DNA of 64,000 nucleotides from CAZKDV01 sp964551645 (GCA_964551645.1 CAZKDV010000002.1:4472-68471), one strand, 5' to 3'. Shown: positions 55,954 through 64,000, numbered from the stretch's first letter. Notes: generated by a model from the sequence alone, not told the origin. A program made the numbers and translations.

Positions 55954-57291
55954 ATGGACACTTCAAAATCAAATCAAACATCAAAAATTTTCGTGCTTGA
56001 CACATCTGTTTTATTATACAATCATAATGCTATTATGTCATTTGATGATAATGATGTTGCCATACCTATTACTGTACTTGAAGAAATTGATAATTTTAAA
56101 AAAGGAAACGATACTATAAACTTTGAAGCAAGAGAGTTTATCAGATTGATAGATAGGCTGTCAGCAAAAATGACGCTCGATGCGTGGCTTCCCTTGATAA
56201 AATCAAAAGACTCAAAATTTAAAGTGGTGATGAATGGACATTCTAAAGTTGATGCTCGCGAAGTGTTTGGCGAAGACAAACCCGACCACAGAATTTTGAA
56301 CGCTGCATTGTCGCTTGCACAAGAATATCCCGATAGGAAAGTGATTTTGGTTAGCAAAGACATTAATTTGCGTTTGAAAGCTAAAGCTCTTAACATTCAG
56401 GCAGAAGATTATAAAACAGGAAAAATAAAAGATGTAGAAACACTTTACACAGGAAACACTATCGTCAATGCTGATATTGAAGTGATTGATAAACTTTACA
56501 AAGAAGGTTCGTGTGGACTTAAAGAATTAGGTTTGCCACAGGTTAAGCCAAATCACTATTTCATAATCAAAAGCAATAGTACCTCAGTTTTGGCATATTA
56601 CAATGTTTCAACCAATATGATTGAAAGAGTTGATAAGCGTTCGGCATATAGAATTACTCCCCGCAATGCAGAGCAAGTGTTTGCACTACACGCAATTATG
56701 AACCCCGATGTGAAATTGGTTACAATACAAGGTGTTGCCGGAACTGGAAAAACTTTGCTTGCTTTGGCTGGAGCGTTGGAACAAAGAAGAATGTTTAAGC
56801 AAATTTTTGTTGCCCGTCCAATTGTACCACTCAGCAATAAGGATATCGGATTTTTGCCTGGAGATATAAAGAGCAAAATCAATCCCTACATGGAGCCTCT
56901 CTATGATAACTTAAAGTTTATTAAACATCAATTTGGGGAAAAAGACAGAGAATTTCAAAGTATTTCTGATGCACTTGAAAGTGAAAAATTAGTGATTTCT
57001 CCTTTGGCATACATCAGAGGCAGAAGTCTTTCAGATATCTGCTTTATAGTTGATGAGGCACAAAACCTTACTCCTCACGAAGTTAAAACGATAATTTCTA
57101 GAGCCGGAGAAGGAACGAAAATTATTTTCACAGGAGACATTTATCAAATTGATACTCCGTATTTAGATTCGCAAAGTAATGGTTTATCTACTTTAATTGA
57201 TAGAATTAAAGCTCACCCACTTTATGCTCATGTAAAACTCATTAAGGGCGAGCGTTCTGAATTGGCAAACCTTGCAAATAAATTATTATAA
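55954..57291 (+). CDS. PIN-PhoH fusion ATPase (YlaK-like)
   Basis: The 445-residue product has an N-terminal PIN domain (about 10-150; acidic residues D16, E43-E44, D111 and D136) and a C-terminal PhoH ATPase/helicase domain (about 225-445). The latter carries Walker A GVAGTGKT (260-267), DEAQNLTP (Walker B) and FTGD. PIN domains are usually RNases, so the fusion probably unwinds and cleaves RNA, as suggested for the PhoH2 group. It is the last plus-strand gene before the minus-strand restriction operon. Repeat copy B begins about 10 bases after its stop. Confidence 0.9.
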   Translation: MDTSKSNQTSKIFVLDTSVLLYNHNAIMSFDDNDVAIPITVLEEIDNFKKGNDTINFEAREFIRLIDRLSAKMTLDAWLPLIKSKDSKFKVVMNGHSKVDAREVFGEDKPDHRILNAALSLAQEYPDRKVILVSKDINLRLKAKALNIQAEDYKTGKIKDVETLYTGNTIVNADIEVIDKLYKEGSCGLKELGLPQVKPNHYFIIKSNSTSVLAYYNVSTNMIERVDKRSAYRITPRNAEQVFALHAIMNPDVKLVTIQGVAGTGKTLLALAGALEQRRMFKQIFVARPIVPLSNKDIGFLPGDIKSKINPYMEPLYDNLKFIKHQFGEKDREFQSISDALESEKLVISPLAYIRGRSLSDICFIVDEAQNLTPHEVKTIISRAGEGTKIIFTGDIYQIDTPYLDSQSNGLSTLIDRIKAHPLYAHVKLIKGERSELANLANKLL

Positions 57292-57300
57292 GCTTGTTGT

Positions 57301-57518
57301 GCATTTGGAAAACAAATGAAAAAATTGTTCAATTCCCCAAAATAATTCAGATATTCATCAAATTCGAGTGATTTGAACTTATTGCTATGAAGTATGACGT
57401 CTGGCATATTGGTGAAGTAGCGGCTTCAACTAATGTTCCTGTGGGAGAGTCACTTTCTATTTCGCTATGTTCTTTATGCGGGGTTACTGCCACCATTTAG
57501 CCAACATGCTTGTTAGCC
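57301..57518 (-). repeat. Dispersed non-coding repeat, copy B (inverted relative to copy A)
   Basis: Read on the minus strand, this about 218-base stretch begins with a GCTAAC word near 57518 and continues toward 57301. It aligns with copy A at 9577-9803; the strongest block is 57330-57399 against 9704-9773. In the minus-strand direction it starts about 23 bases after the stop codon of the DPPF methyltransferase gene, the same placement that copy A has relative to its gene. It shows no ORF. It lies between PhoH and the restriction operon and may mark an insertion boundary. Confidence 0.6.
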
Positions 57519-57540
57519 ATATGTCCAGCTGTGATTTTCC

Positions 57541-58599
57541 TCAACGGCTCATTGCTATCATTGGCGTATGTTCAAGTGTTTCAGTATTTTGCGATTTAAT
57601 TATTGATGTTTTCTTTATTTCTTCAACTTCGTTATTTTTATAGTCATGTTTAGCGACTACTTCTACATTAAATTCAGGTTCTTTCGGTATTAAAACCCCT
57701 TTCTTTAATTTTGTTTTTTGATTATCAATTGTTCGAGCAGGATTTGGAATATTGAAATATTGTTCGAGATTTTTCCAATCATTATTCCTAATGGTTACAA
57801 CACCTTTAAGATAAAAACTAACCCAATTTTCTCCAATTTTGTAATTTGGCGTTATCAAATCCAATTTCTGTTGTGAAATTTCGACATATTTTTTATCCAA
57901 TTCAAAACCAACATATTGCCGTCCTAAGCGTTTGGCTGAAATTGCGGTTGTTCCTGTTCCTGAAAATGGATCTAAAACAATATCATTCTCATCCGTGATC
58001 ATTAAAATTAATCTATCCATTAAATGCAATGGCAATTGGCAAGGGTGTGGGTCTCGTTTTGAGTTGTGTTTTATTCGGTGTATATCCGTCCAAATATCTG
58101 ACACTAGGGGTCCAAAAGGGTGTAGCGAATCTTTTTTCCCACCATAATCCTTCCACAAATAACCTTGTTTTCTGTCTCGTTTATGGGGATGGCGTAATTC
58201 GTAAATCTTTGCTCCTTTTGCTTCTTTTGTGTAAAAAAGTATTCCGTAATGTGCAGGTTGCAATGATTTTCCCATTGGAGCAGTTGGCGCGTCCCAAGAA
58301 ATCCAATGTTTGAAATGAGCAAATTTATTTAAGTATGTAGCATAGAATGTAAGCCATTTGGGAATATTATGTAGAAAAATTGAACCTGTTGGTTTGGTAA
58401 CACGAACCATTTCGGCAATCCATTTCTCGCACCAATTCAAATACTCTTGAAATTCTAAATTATCCTTGTAACTTGTATATTGCTTATGTAAGTTAAAAGG
58501 TGGGTCAGCAAAGGTCATATCTACCGAATTATCAGGAATATTCTTAAATAATTCCAAGCAGTCGCCTTGTGTGATCTTATTTAGATATTTATCTATCAT
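57541..58599 (-). CDS. DNA methyltransferase of the beta topology (DPPF type)
   Basis: The 352-residue product has motif IV D32PPF35 near the start and motif I DPFSGTGTT (210-218) near the centre. The order IV, recognition region, I is the beta class of N6-adenine or N4-cytosine DNA methyltransferases; DPPF favours N6-adenine. The segment HPCQLP with HLMDRLI (187-196) is typical motif X context. It uses S-adenosylmethionine. It overlaps the restriction endonuclease gene by four bases (ATGA), so translation is coupled. It is the last gene of the four-gene minus-strand operon and is followed by repeat copy B. Confidence 0.93.
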   Translation of the reverse strand: MIDKYLNKITQGDCLELFKNIPDNSVDMTFADPPFNLHKQYTSYKDNLEFQEYLNWCEKWIAEMVRVTKPTGSIFLHNIPKWLTFYATYLNKFAHFKHWISWDAPTAPMGKSLQPAHYGILFYTKEAKGAKIYELRHPHKRDRKQGYLWKDYGGKKDSLHPFGPLVSDIWTDIHRIKHNSKRDPHPCQLPLHLMDRLILMITDENDIVLDPFSGTGTTAISAKRLGRQYVGFELDKKYVEISQQKLDLITPNYKIGENWVSFYLKGVVTIRNNDWKNLEQYFNIPNPARTIDNQKTKLKKGVLIPKEPEFNVEVVAKHDYKNNEVEEIKKTSIIKSQNTETLEHTPMIAMSR

Positions 58600-59570
58600 T
58601 TCTCAAATGTTTCAATTAAAAAATTTTCAAATCGTTGTAATTCATCTTTGTGGAAAGTAAAAACATCTTCGTATGCTGTTACCATTCGTTTTAAATCACC
58701 TTTGCGAACATACCAACCGATTCCATCAACAAAACCAATAAAAGTTGCATTGGGATAATGCTCTTTTATCAAAGCATCAATTGAAATTTCAGTTTTTGAT
58801 TTATCGCCTTGTCCTGAAGACGTCGTAGCCAAGAACGAGCTTTCAACAATGATCAACGGATTCTTTTTGTTAGGAATAATAAAATCCATTGTTCGTTTAT
58901 TGTTAGGGGCATTATTTATCAATTCAGTTAAATCGCCTGCTTCAAAAGTTAATCCCAACTTTTCCAATATCTCTGCAATTACCGTTTCTGGATTGTTTCT
59001 TTTCATGCCCGAATAACTACCTTTTTCTTTATACCGAATAATTGTGTCTACCAGTTCGGGTATTTCAAAATTCAGCTTAGAGATGCTCAACTTTTTCAAT
59101 TCGAAAAGCGGAATAGTATTTGCCAAAAATGGAATAGAAGCTCCTTCAAAGAAAATATTTATCAATCCTTTACGGAAATATTCATTGTTTTGTATTTTTT
59201 TTAAGATTGTACCGTCTGACCATTCATGGATATTGTCAGGATTTTTCTCATCATACCATTTGTCTTTATAAACAAGAGCATTAAGTTCAGGATTATCAAC
59301 AATGCGAATGATTGTTGTTAAGCGTTTCAAATATTCATTAGAAAAACCTGTCAAAGCAAGCAGTGCTTTCAGACCGTATTCTTTTTCTTTCAATAGCCAT
59401 TCAAAAATTTCTTTTTTCAAACCTTCAGTTTCAACTTTGTTTTTGACAATTAACAAAGTTTCTTTCAATGAATTAATATATCCTTCGTAGCTTTCTTCAA
59501 ACTTTTGATTGAAAAAGTAGAAGGTGTTTTTTTGAATTACCGTCAAGAATTTATCTTCTGCACTTTTCAT
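58596..59570 (-). CDS. Predicted type II restriction endonuclease
   Basis: The 324-residue product lies between two DNA methyltransferases with gaps of one and minus four bases, which makes an endonuclease role very likely. Near its C-terminus, NKRTMDF (D229) and a hydrophobic strand ending in IVESSF (E243) give the D-x(13)-E layout of PD-(D/E)XK nucleases. The usual lysine is absent (E-S-S instead of E-x-K), as in some DpnII-like enzymes where an Asn or Ser stands there. The Gly/Ser-rich SSGQGDKSKTE that follows is also reminiscent of DpnII. The N-terminal helical part (about 1-190) has no recognised motif. The recognition site is unknown. Confidence 0.8.
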   Translation of the reverse strand: MKSAEDKFLTVIQKNTFYFFNQKFEESYEGYINSLKETLLIVKNKVETEGLKKEIFEWLLKEKEYGLKALLALTGFSNEYLKRLTTIIRIVDNPELNALVYKDKWYDEKNPDNIHEWSDGTILKKIQNNEYFRKGLINIFFEGASIPFLANTIPLFELKKLSISKLNFEIPELVDTIIRYKEKGSYSGMKRNNPETVIAEILEKLGLTFEAGDLTELINNAPNNKRTMDFIIPNKKNPLIIVESSFLATTSSGQGDKSKTEISIDALIKEHYPNATFIGFVDGIGWYVRKGDLKRMVTAYEDVFTFHKDELQRFENFLIETFEK

Positions 59571-59571
59571 T

Positions 59572-60816
59572 TTATGTATTTTTGAAAATTAATATATATT
59601 CTTCTTTCATGGTGTTTCTCATGCCTTTTATTGGTTTGAGTATTGACTTTACCAAATATAAATTATACTTCTTAGCCGAATCAATAATTGTTTGCTCTAA
59701 TCGTATTCCTTCTGTTTGATTGGTATTGGATCCAATTATCATTACAAAGTATTTATCTTTTTTAAGAACTCTTGAAATTTCAGAACAGACTTTATCCATA
59801 TCAGCAAAATATGTATTTAGCCGTTCAGTTTTATTTTTGCCTTTTAACCCAATCAATTTTGATTTCAATTCTTTGGTATTGTATCCTAAAAATTCCAATT
59901 GATCTTTATCGTTTTCTACATAATCTATTGCAAACGAATAGGGTGGTGAAGTAAGTACACAATCAACACTTTCATTTGGCAAATCAATTTTCAATGCTTC
60001 CGAGTTATTTAAAATTTCAACTTTCCCAATCTCATTTTGATTGAAATGTGGATTTCTCAAAATTGATTTTACGGTTTCAATGTAGCGTGGCAAAACTTTG
60101 TCGTAAAGTTGTTCGTGATTGGAACGCACAACACGTTTTGAGTATCCCAAAGCATCTAACCAAGCAAGAAAAGCAAGATTGTAAATTTTTTGTTTCTCAA
60201 TATCCTTTATTTCTGCAATACGTTTCAATACATTCCCTTTTTTGAAAAACTCAAAATTTTTTTTTGTATCAAAAGGCGTACTTTCTAACAAATTTGCATT
60301 GATTGTTAGAGATTCATATTTTACTATCGTCATAAATTGACAAAACGGACTAATATCGCAAGCATAAGAATTTATTCCCATTAAAGAAGCTTCAATATTT
60401 GCAGTTCCGCTCCCTGCCATTGGATCTAAAATAATTTCGCCTTTTTCCACTCCAAGAATATTCAACAACCCTTTTATCAATTGCGGGTGGAATTTACCAC
60501 GATAAGGAAAAAGTCCGTGCGTGGCGTAACCTGTCGAAAACTGTCCTTCTTCAAAATATGCCTGCGCACTTGCCGAGCGATTTTCGTTTATCTTTTCATC
60601 ATAATTTGAGTAAAGCAAAAAATGTTTTGTATATTGATTGTCAATAGATTTGATAAATGCAGAGCGTTCCAAAAGTTGCTCTTTGGAAAAACAATTAAAT
60701 TCCAAATACGACATTTCTAACTCAAACAATTCATCAACGCTCGACAACAAAGTTACATTGTTACCGAAGGCTTTGTTTATAATGGATGGTATAGTAAAAA
60801 AAACATTTCTGTTCAT
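59572..60816 (-). CDS. DNA methyltransferase with SPPY motif (N4-cytosine type)
   Basis: The 414-residue product has motif I (ILD131PMAGSGT138) before motif IV (TS290PPY293), separated by about 150 residues that could be the recognition domain, giving the alpha-like order I-TRD-IV. SPPY is most common in N4-cytosine methyltransferases, although N6-adenine is possible. FPYRGKFHPQLIKGLL before motif I is typical of one branch of such enzymes. It follows the phosphoesterase-NTPase gene by seven bases and precedes the nuclease by one base. With the DPPF enzyme it would protect the two strands of an asymmetric site. Confidence 0.92.
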   Translation of the reverse strand: MNRNVFFTIPSIINKAFGNNVTLLSSVDELFELEMSYLEFNCFSKEQLLERSAFIKSIDNQYTKHFLLYSNYDEKINENRSASAQAYFEEGQFSTGYATHGLFPYRGKFHPQLIKGLLNILGVEKGEIILDPMAGSGTANIEASLMGINSYACDISPFCQFMTIVKYESLTINANLLESTPFDTKKNFEFFKKGNVLKRIAEIKDIEKQKIYNLAFLAWLDALGYSKRVVRSNHEQLYDKVLPRYIETVKSILRNPHFNQNEIGKVEILNNSEALKIDLPNESVDCVLTSPPYSFAIDYVENDKDQLEFLGYNTKELKSKLIGLKGKNKTERLNTYFADMDKVCSEISRVLKKDKYFVMIIGSNTNQTEGIRLEQTIIDSAKKYNLYLVKSILKPIKGMRNTMKEEYILIFKNT

Positions 60817-60823
60817 TGTCTTG

Positions 60824-63800
60824 TTAATTAATTCGTCTTCTAATCGGTAAATTTGGCTTAAATCCTGCGATTCTAATTATCTCTTGTTTTTTAGTTCGCT
60901 CAATGTGATTGGTATAAATATGTTTTTTTACATAAAATCGCAAAATATTTTCTGCAGTATAATTGTTTTCTACATCTTTGAATAGTTTTTCTAAATCACG
61001 CATATTTATACTTCCGTAATAAGATTTTATTGCAAAAGTTACAATTTTCGCAGCAGAACTTCCTATTTTCTCTGAAACAGAATTGTACAATTCATCTACG
61101 CCTTGCGCACCTACAGAAAAAATTAAATTAGTAAAACCGTCTATACAAATTCCATAAGACATAAATTGAAGGAATTTTGTAGTCTGATTTCTGATTTCTT
61201 CTCTATCAATTTTTCTTATGAAATCGCCAAAGGTAATATTGTCTTTCTTTTTTTCTTCCAAATCATCACATATTGCATCAATTATTGAATCTTTTTCTCC
61301 TTTAAAAATTTTCGCAAAAAAATTTATTAGACGAAAAGTACTGTTATATGCTGTTTCTGTTAATTCTATCAATTTGTTTTTTTCAAAATTGCCTTTTTGA
61401 TTTTTGACAATTTGCCCTAAAATTTTTATTGTTTGTAATGCTTGATTAATTTCTATCACTTCTTTGGGCATTTCATAATCATTTTCTTTTGAATTACCAT
61501 TGTTTTGTTTCCGTTCTAATTTGTCTTTCCCTTTTTGCTCATTTTTAAATTCCTCGTTTGGATTTCTGTCTTCTATTTTTACCATTTCCCCTTGTATTTC
61601 TTGTATAAACTGAGAAATAAAAGTAGCAAAAGGGTCAGTCTTTTCCAATGTAACAGGTGCAATTTTTTCAAAAGGGAGATTGCTTGTAAAAATAATGTGT
61701 TCTATAAGCGTTTGTGCTTTTGTGTGGTGTGTAAGGAATATTAAAATATTAGCATTTTTCTCAAGATGTATATTATTGCATAAATCGTATATTAAAGTTT
61801 CATATTTATCAATTTCATCAGCAATTTTCTGTGCCACTAAAAAATAGAAAATATATTTGTATGAAAAGGCATAATATTCATCATCAAATTTCAAAATGTT
61901 GGCATTTGTTAAATTTTTAAGAATTTGAGTGTAAGTATGTGGTGAAAGGTAAGTTTCTTTGAATTTAGCGAAAAATACTTCAAAATCAGATAAATTGAAA
62001 CATTCTTTTTTATTATCAAACAAATAAAATGACAATTCTATTAAAAAATTAAAATATCCACTCAAATGTTCTTTTACTCCTTCTTTAACTAATCCCGCCG
62101 TAATCAAAGCGTGATAACAATGAGCATAAGAAGTTTGAGAGAAGTCTTGAAAAATTTGAGTATCTAAACCTTGCAATATAGTCAAAATAAAAACTGGATA
62201 TGAAGGCATTAAACGATTTCCTATTAGAGAATTAACTTCATCAAATCGTAGTTGTAATAACTTTAAAATTTCTTCTTCTCTTATTGTCATCTCACTTTCT
62301 CCAATTCGTAACCATTGTTCTATCAATTCTCCTCTTTTTTCATATCCTAATGGTAACAATCTATATTTGTCATACCCTCGCAACACATTCAATTCATCAA
62401 CTGCCAAATTTGTAATTGTTGAATTGCTTGTTGAAATAATAATATAGTTAAAATGTGTATCTAAATTTCTAAGCAAATTTGCTTTATATTTAGGATTAAG
62501 GGCTGTATTTTGCAAATTATCAAACAATAAGACTTTTTTATGTTGTTGAAATACTAAATCTACATTACTACTCTCGTATTGTTCTTTGATTGCTTTTTTT
62601 ATAATATCTTTAACATCGGTAGTATTTATGTATTTTCCACGAACATAAATAGGTGTAAAACCATTGTCATACAAATTCTTGTAAAATGAAAATAAGAGAG
62701 TCGTTTTACCTGACTGGTCATCTCCTTCGATTACTACTTTCAAATTTTCTGCTTTCTTTATTTGTTCTAAGATTTCTTTGGAATCAGGATATTGTATTAC
62801 ATCATCGTCTTTGATTGGTTCTAAATCAGGGAATATAAAAACATCTGAAAGTTTTAAATTTTCTTTTCTTGAATGCTTTAAGGGTATTTTTAATGTGTTG
62901 ATTTTCGTGGCAAATTCATTAGTTAAAGTAAATGACCGTTTTTCTTTTTTCTGCAAAGTAAATGTTTCTTCTGGTTCTGACAAGTAACTATTTTCGTCCC
63001 AAGAGTAAACTTTACAAATTGCTTTTTCTGAAGATAAATCAATCTCAAAATAATGAAAACCTGTATCCTTAGGTTTGTCTTTTTGAAATGCTTTGCCTTC
63101 CGAAAAAACAACATTGTTGTTTTTTTGTTGTATGTTTTTAAACTGCCCCTTATCGTGTTCGTGACCAAAAAGAACAATATTTGAGGAGTTTATCAAATGT
63201 TCCTCAAACCTTGCTTTATTATTGTTTTTTGTATCTGGCGACAACCAATTCAATGGGTGATGAAATATTGAAATGGTAATATTGCCATTTTCATTTTTAA
63301 GGAATTTATTTTCTGGAATAACAATTCCACCGTATTTTTCTTCTATTTCTGACATCCAACTACTATTGTAACAATGAAATACAATTTTATTATTCAAATA
63401 AGGTGTAAATTCTACTGAATAAGAAACTTTGTCTGTAGGTATTGAATCATTAATCTCTCTATAGAAGTTCCAAAAATTATTTTGAACAGCGAGAGCATCA
63501 ATAAAATAATCATTTTCTTCAATAACATCTTTCAAACAATCTTTTAGGATTGTTTTTCGCGTAGATTTCACATCATCAAAACAACAATCGTGGTTTCCCG
63601 GTACGAGAATCACTTTGATTTGCAAAACACTATTGGAAGGTTTGATTTTTTCCTGTAAGGCAAATAAAAATTCTTTTGCCTTCACATATTCTTCTATCCT
63701 GCCAAATTTTGTAATATCTCCTGTAATTACGATATACAAGTGCGAAATTTGCTTAACATCATAACTACAAGCATTTACTATAGCATCAACCTTATTTAAA

Positions 63801-63853
63801 TAGTTTTCGTTTTCAATATGTAAATCGCTAATATGTAAAATCCCTATTTTCAT
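60824..63853 (-). CDS. Metallophosphoesterase-STAND-like NTPase fusion, first gene of the restriction operon
   Basis: The 1009-residue product has a complete calcineurin-type phosphoesterase domain (about 1-285): D10-x-H12, G45-D46, GNHD (86-89), H198-H199-P and GHEH (230-233), all metal ligands present. A linker (about 290-350) leads to a P-loop NTPase: Walker A GDDQSGKT (377-384) and Walker B LLFDN (D445). A sensor-like IIISTSN follows, and then a long helical region to about 1009 that could be a sensor. The layout resembles STAND/NACHT-type conflict proteins, in which NTP-driven oligomerisation switches on an effector; here the phosphoesterase would be the effector. It is the promoter-proximal gene of the R-M operon. 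A house-keeping role is not excluded. Confidence 0.85.
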   Translation of the reverse strand: MKIGILHISDLHIENENYLNKVDAIVNACSYDVKQISHLYIVITGDITKFGRIEEYVKAKEFLFALQEKIKPSNSVLQIKVILVPGNHDCCFDDVKSTRKTILKDCLKDVIEENDYFIDALAVQNNFWNFYREINDSIPTDKVSYSVEFTPYLNNKIVFHCYNSSWMSEIEEKYGGIVIPENKFLKNENGNITISIFHHPLNWLSPDTKNNNKARFEEHLINSSNIVLFGHEHDKGQFKNIQQKNNNVVFSEGKAFQKDKPKDTGFHYFEIDLSSEKAICKVYSWDENSYLSEPEETFTLQKKEKRSFTLTNEFATKINTLKIPLKHSRKENLKLSDVFIFPDLEPIKDDDVIQYPDSKEILEQIKKAENLKVVIEGDDQSGKTTLLFSFYKNLYDNGFTPIYVRGKYINTTDVKDIIKKAIKEQYESSNVDLVFQQHKKVLLFDNLQNTALNPKYKANLLRNLDTHFNYIIISTSNSTITNLAVDELNVLRGYDKYRLLPLGYEKRGELIEQWLRIGESEMTIREEEILKLLQLRFDEVNSLIGNRLMPSYPVFILTILQGLDTQIFQDFSQTSYAHCYHALITAGLVKEGVKEHLSGYFNFLIELSFYLFDNKKECFNLSDFEVFFAKFKETYLSPHTYTQILKNLTNANILKFDDEYYAFSYKYIFYFLVAQKIADEIDKYETLIYDLCNNIHLEKNANILIFLTHHTKAQTLIEHIIFTSNLPFEKIAPVTLEKTDPFATFISQFIQEIQGEMVKIEDRNPNEEFKNEQKGKDKLERKQNNGNSKENDYEMPKEVIEINQALQTIKILGQIVKNQKGNFEKNKLIELTETAYNSTFRLINFFAKIFKGEKDSIIDAICDDLEEKKKDNITFGDFIRKIDREEIRNQTTKFLQFMSYGICIDGFTNLIFSVGAQGVDELYNSVSEKIGSSAAKIVTFAIKSYYGSINMRDLEKLFKDVENNYTAENILRFYVKKHIYTNHIERTKKQEIIRIAGFKPNLPIRRRIN

Positions 63854-63954
63854 ATATTTATAACCTGTTGCGCATTTGTAAAAACAAATAAAAAAGTTGT
63901 TCTTGTTACAAATATATTTCGTATATTTGCCTAATAATCAAATACATAAACAAC
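63854..63954. promoter_or_regulatory. Divergent promoter region between the restriction operon and the next gene
   Basis: On the plus strand, TATATTTG at 63922-63929 fits the -7 consensus for the gene starting at 63955. On the minus strand, another TATATTTG (complement of about 63910-63917) faces the phosphoesterase-NTPase gene. The two -7 boxes are separated by only about 5 bases, so the transcripts probably share control and may exclude each other. Confidence 0.55.
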
Positions 63955-64000
63955 ATGAACAACTTTATTCAAAACTACGAAATAATTTTAACAAACATAT
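63955..64000 (+). CDS. Start of an unidentified gene (partial, cut by the window end)
   Basis: An ATG at 63955 follows the divergent promoter by 25 bases and opens a frame that is uninterrupted to base 64000, giving MNNFIQNYEIILTNI. Fifteen residues are too few for identification. Its divergent position opposite a restriction operon is where controller proteins are sometimes found, but nothing in the visible residues supports that. Confidence 0.5.
   Translation, partial: MNNFIQNYEIILTNI

Noticed and set aside
57301..57540. Perfect integron attC site
   Set aside because: The R-box words are imperfect (GCTAAC and GTCATAC) and homology with copy A extends far beyond the expected site, so I list it only as attC-like.
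57932..58313. Plus-strand ORFs inside the restriction operon (for example 57932-58147 and 58029-58313)
   Set aside because: They are antisense shadows of the methyltransferase gene with no independent support.

Overview
The window looks like a Bacteroidota chromosome (Bacteroidales or Cytophagales-like grade), AT-rich, from a draft or metagenome scaffold. The evidence is the -7 element TANNTTTG upstream of many genes, the near absence of Shine-Dalgarno sequences, GldA, a secreted protein ending in a type IX secretion (CHU_C/gliding-motility type) C-terminal domain, small families I know only from this phylum (DUF3127-, DUF4290- and DUF2795-like proteins), a 1100-residue SecA, and a serine-palmitoyltransferase-like enzyme. 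Acetate kinase, an MqnC-type futalosine menaquinone gene and a Nim-like flavoprotein fit a fermentative or microaerophilic lifestyle, but that is inference. All family names come from recognising motifs by eye; no database search was run.

Layout. 0-9.5 kb: tail of an Obg GTPase, a PAP2 phosphatase, ackA, then a surface/exopolysaccharide block (membrane sugar transferase, Wzi-like barrel, 1156-residue outer-membrane protein, small secreted protein). 9.5-10 kb: a non-coding repeat. 10-31 kb: mostly housekeeping. This includes a DUF3127 protein, an SPT-like enzyme, a UvrD/PcrA helicase, DUF4290-murA, tilS, a DivIC/FtsB-like gene, rplM-rpsI, rpsB-tsf, pyrH, frr, an arginase-family gene, a degenerate histidine kinase fused to a receiver, a CPA2 antiporter, a coiled-coil membrane protein, a truncated cyanophycin-synthetase-like protein, a Nim-like gene and aroC. 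31-45 kb: a TolB-like/barrel protein, an M20 hydrolase, mqnC, a cyclophilin, pheS, queD, and a minus-strand set of polysaccharide-related genes (FemAB-like, polysaccharide deacetylase, wecB) with radC and a CCG-domain protein. 45.7-57.3 kb: secA (interrupted only by an assembly N-run), a DUF2795 gene, cysK, gldA with a T9SS cargo gene, riboflavin synthase, a lipoprotein, an acyltransferase and PhoH.

57.3-64 kb is the accessory part and the most interesting. Four minus-strand genes are packed with gaps of 7 and 1 bases and one 4-base overlap. In transcription order they are a 1009-residue metallophosphoesterase-STAND-type NTPase, an SPPY-type DNA methyltransferase, a predicted restriction endonuclease and a DPPF-type DNA methyltransferase. 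I read this as one anti-phage operon in which a phosphoesterase/NTPase protein is co-transcribed with a two-methyltransferase type II restriction system. Directly after its last gene lies an inverted copy of the repeat that also follows the small secreted gene at 9.5 kb. Both copies therefore sit just 3' of an accessory gene in the same orientation relative to it, which is cassette-like.

I saw no tRNA, rRNA, transposase or CRISPR array. The longest stretches without a gene are 9536-10032 (repeats), 17868-18183 (divergent promoters) and 31214-31692 (nothing recognised).
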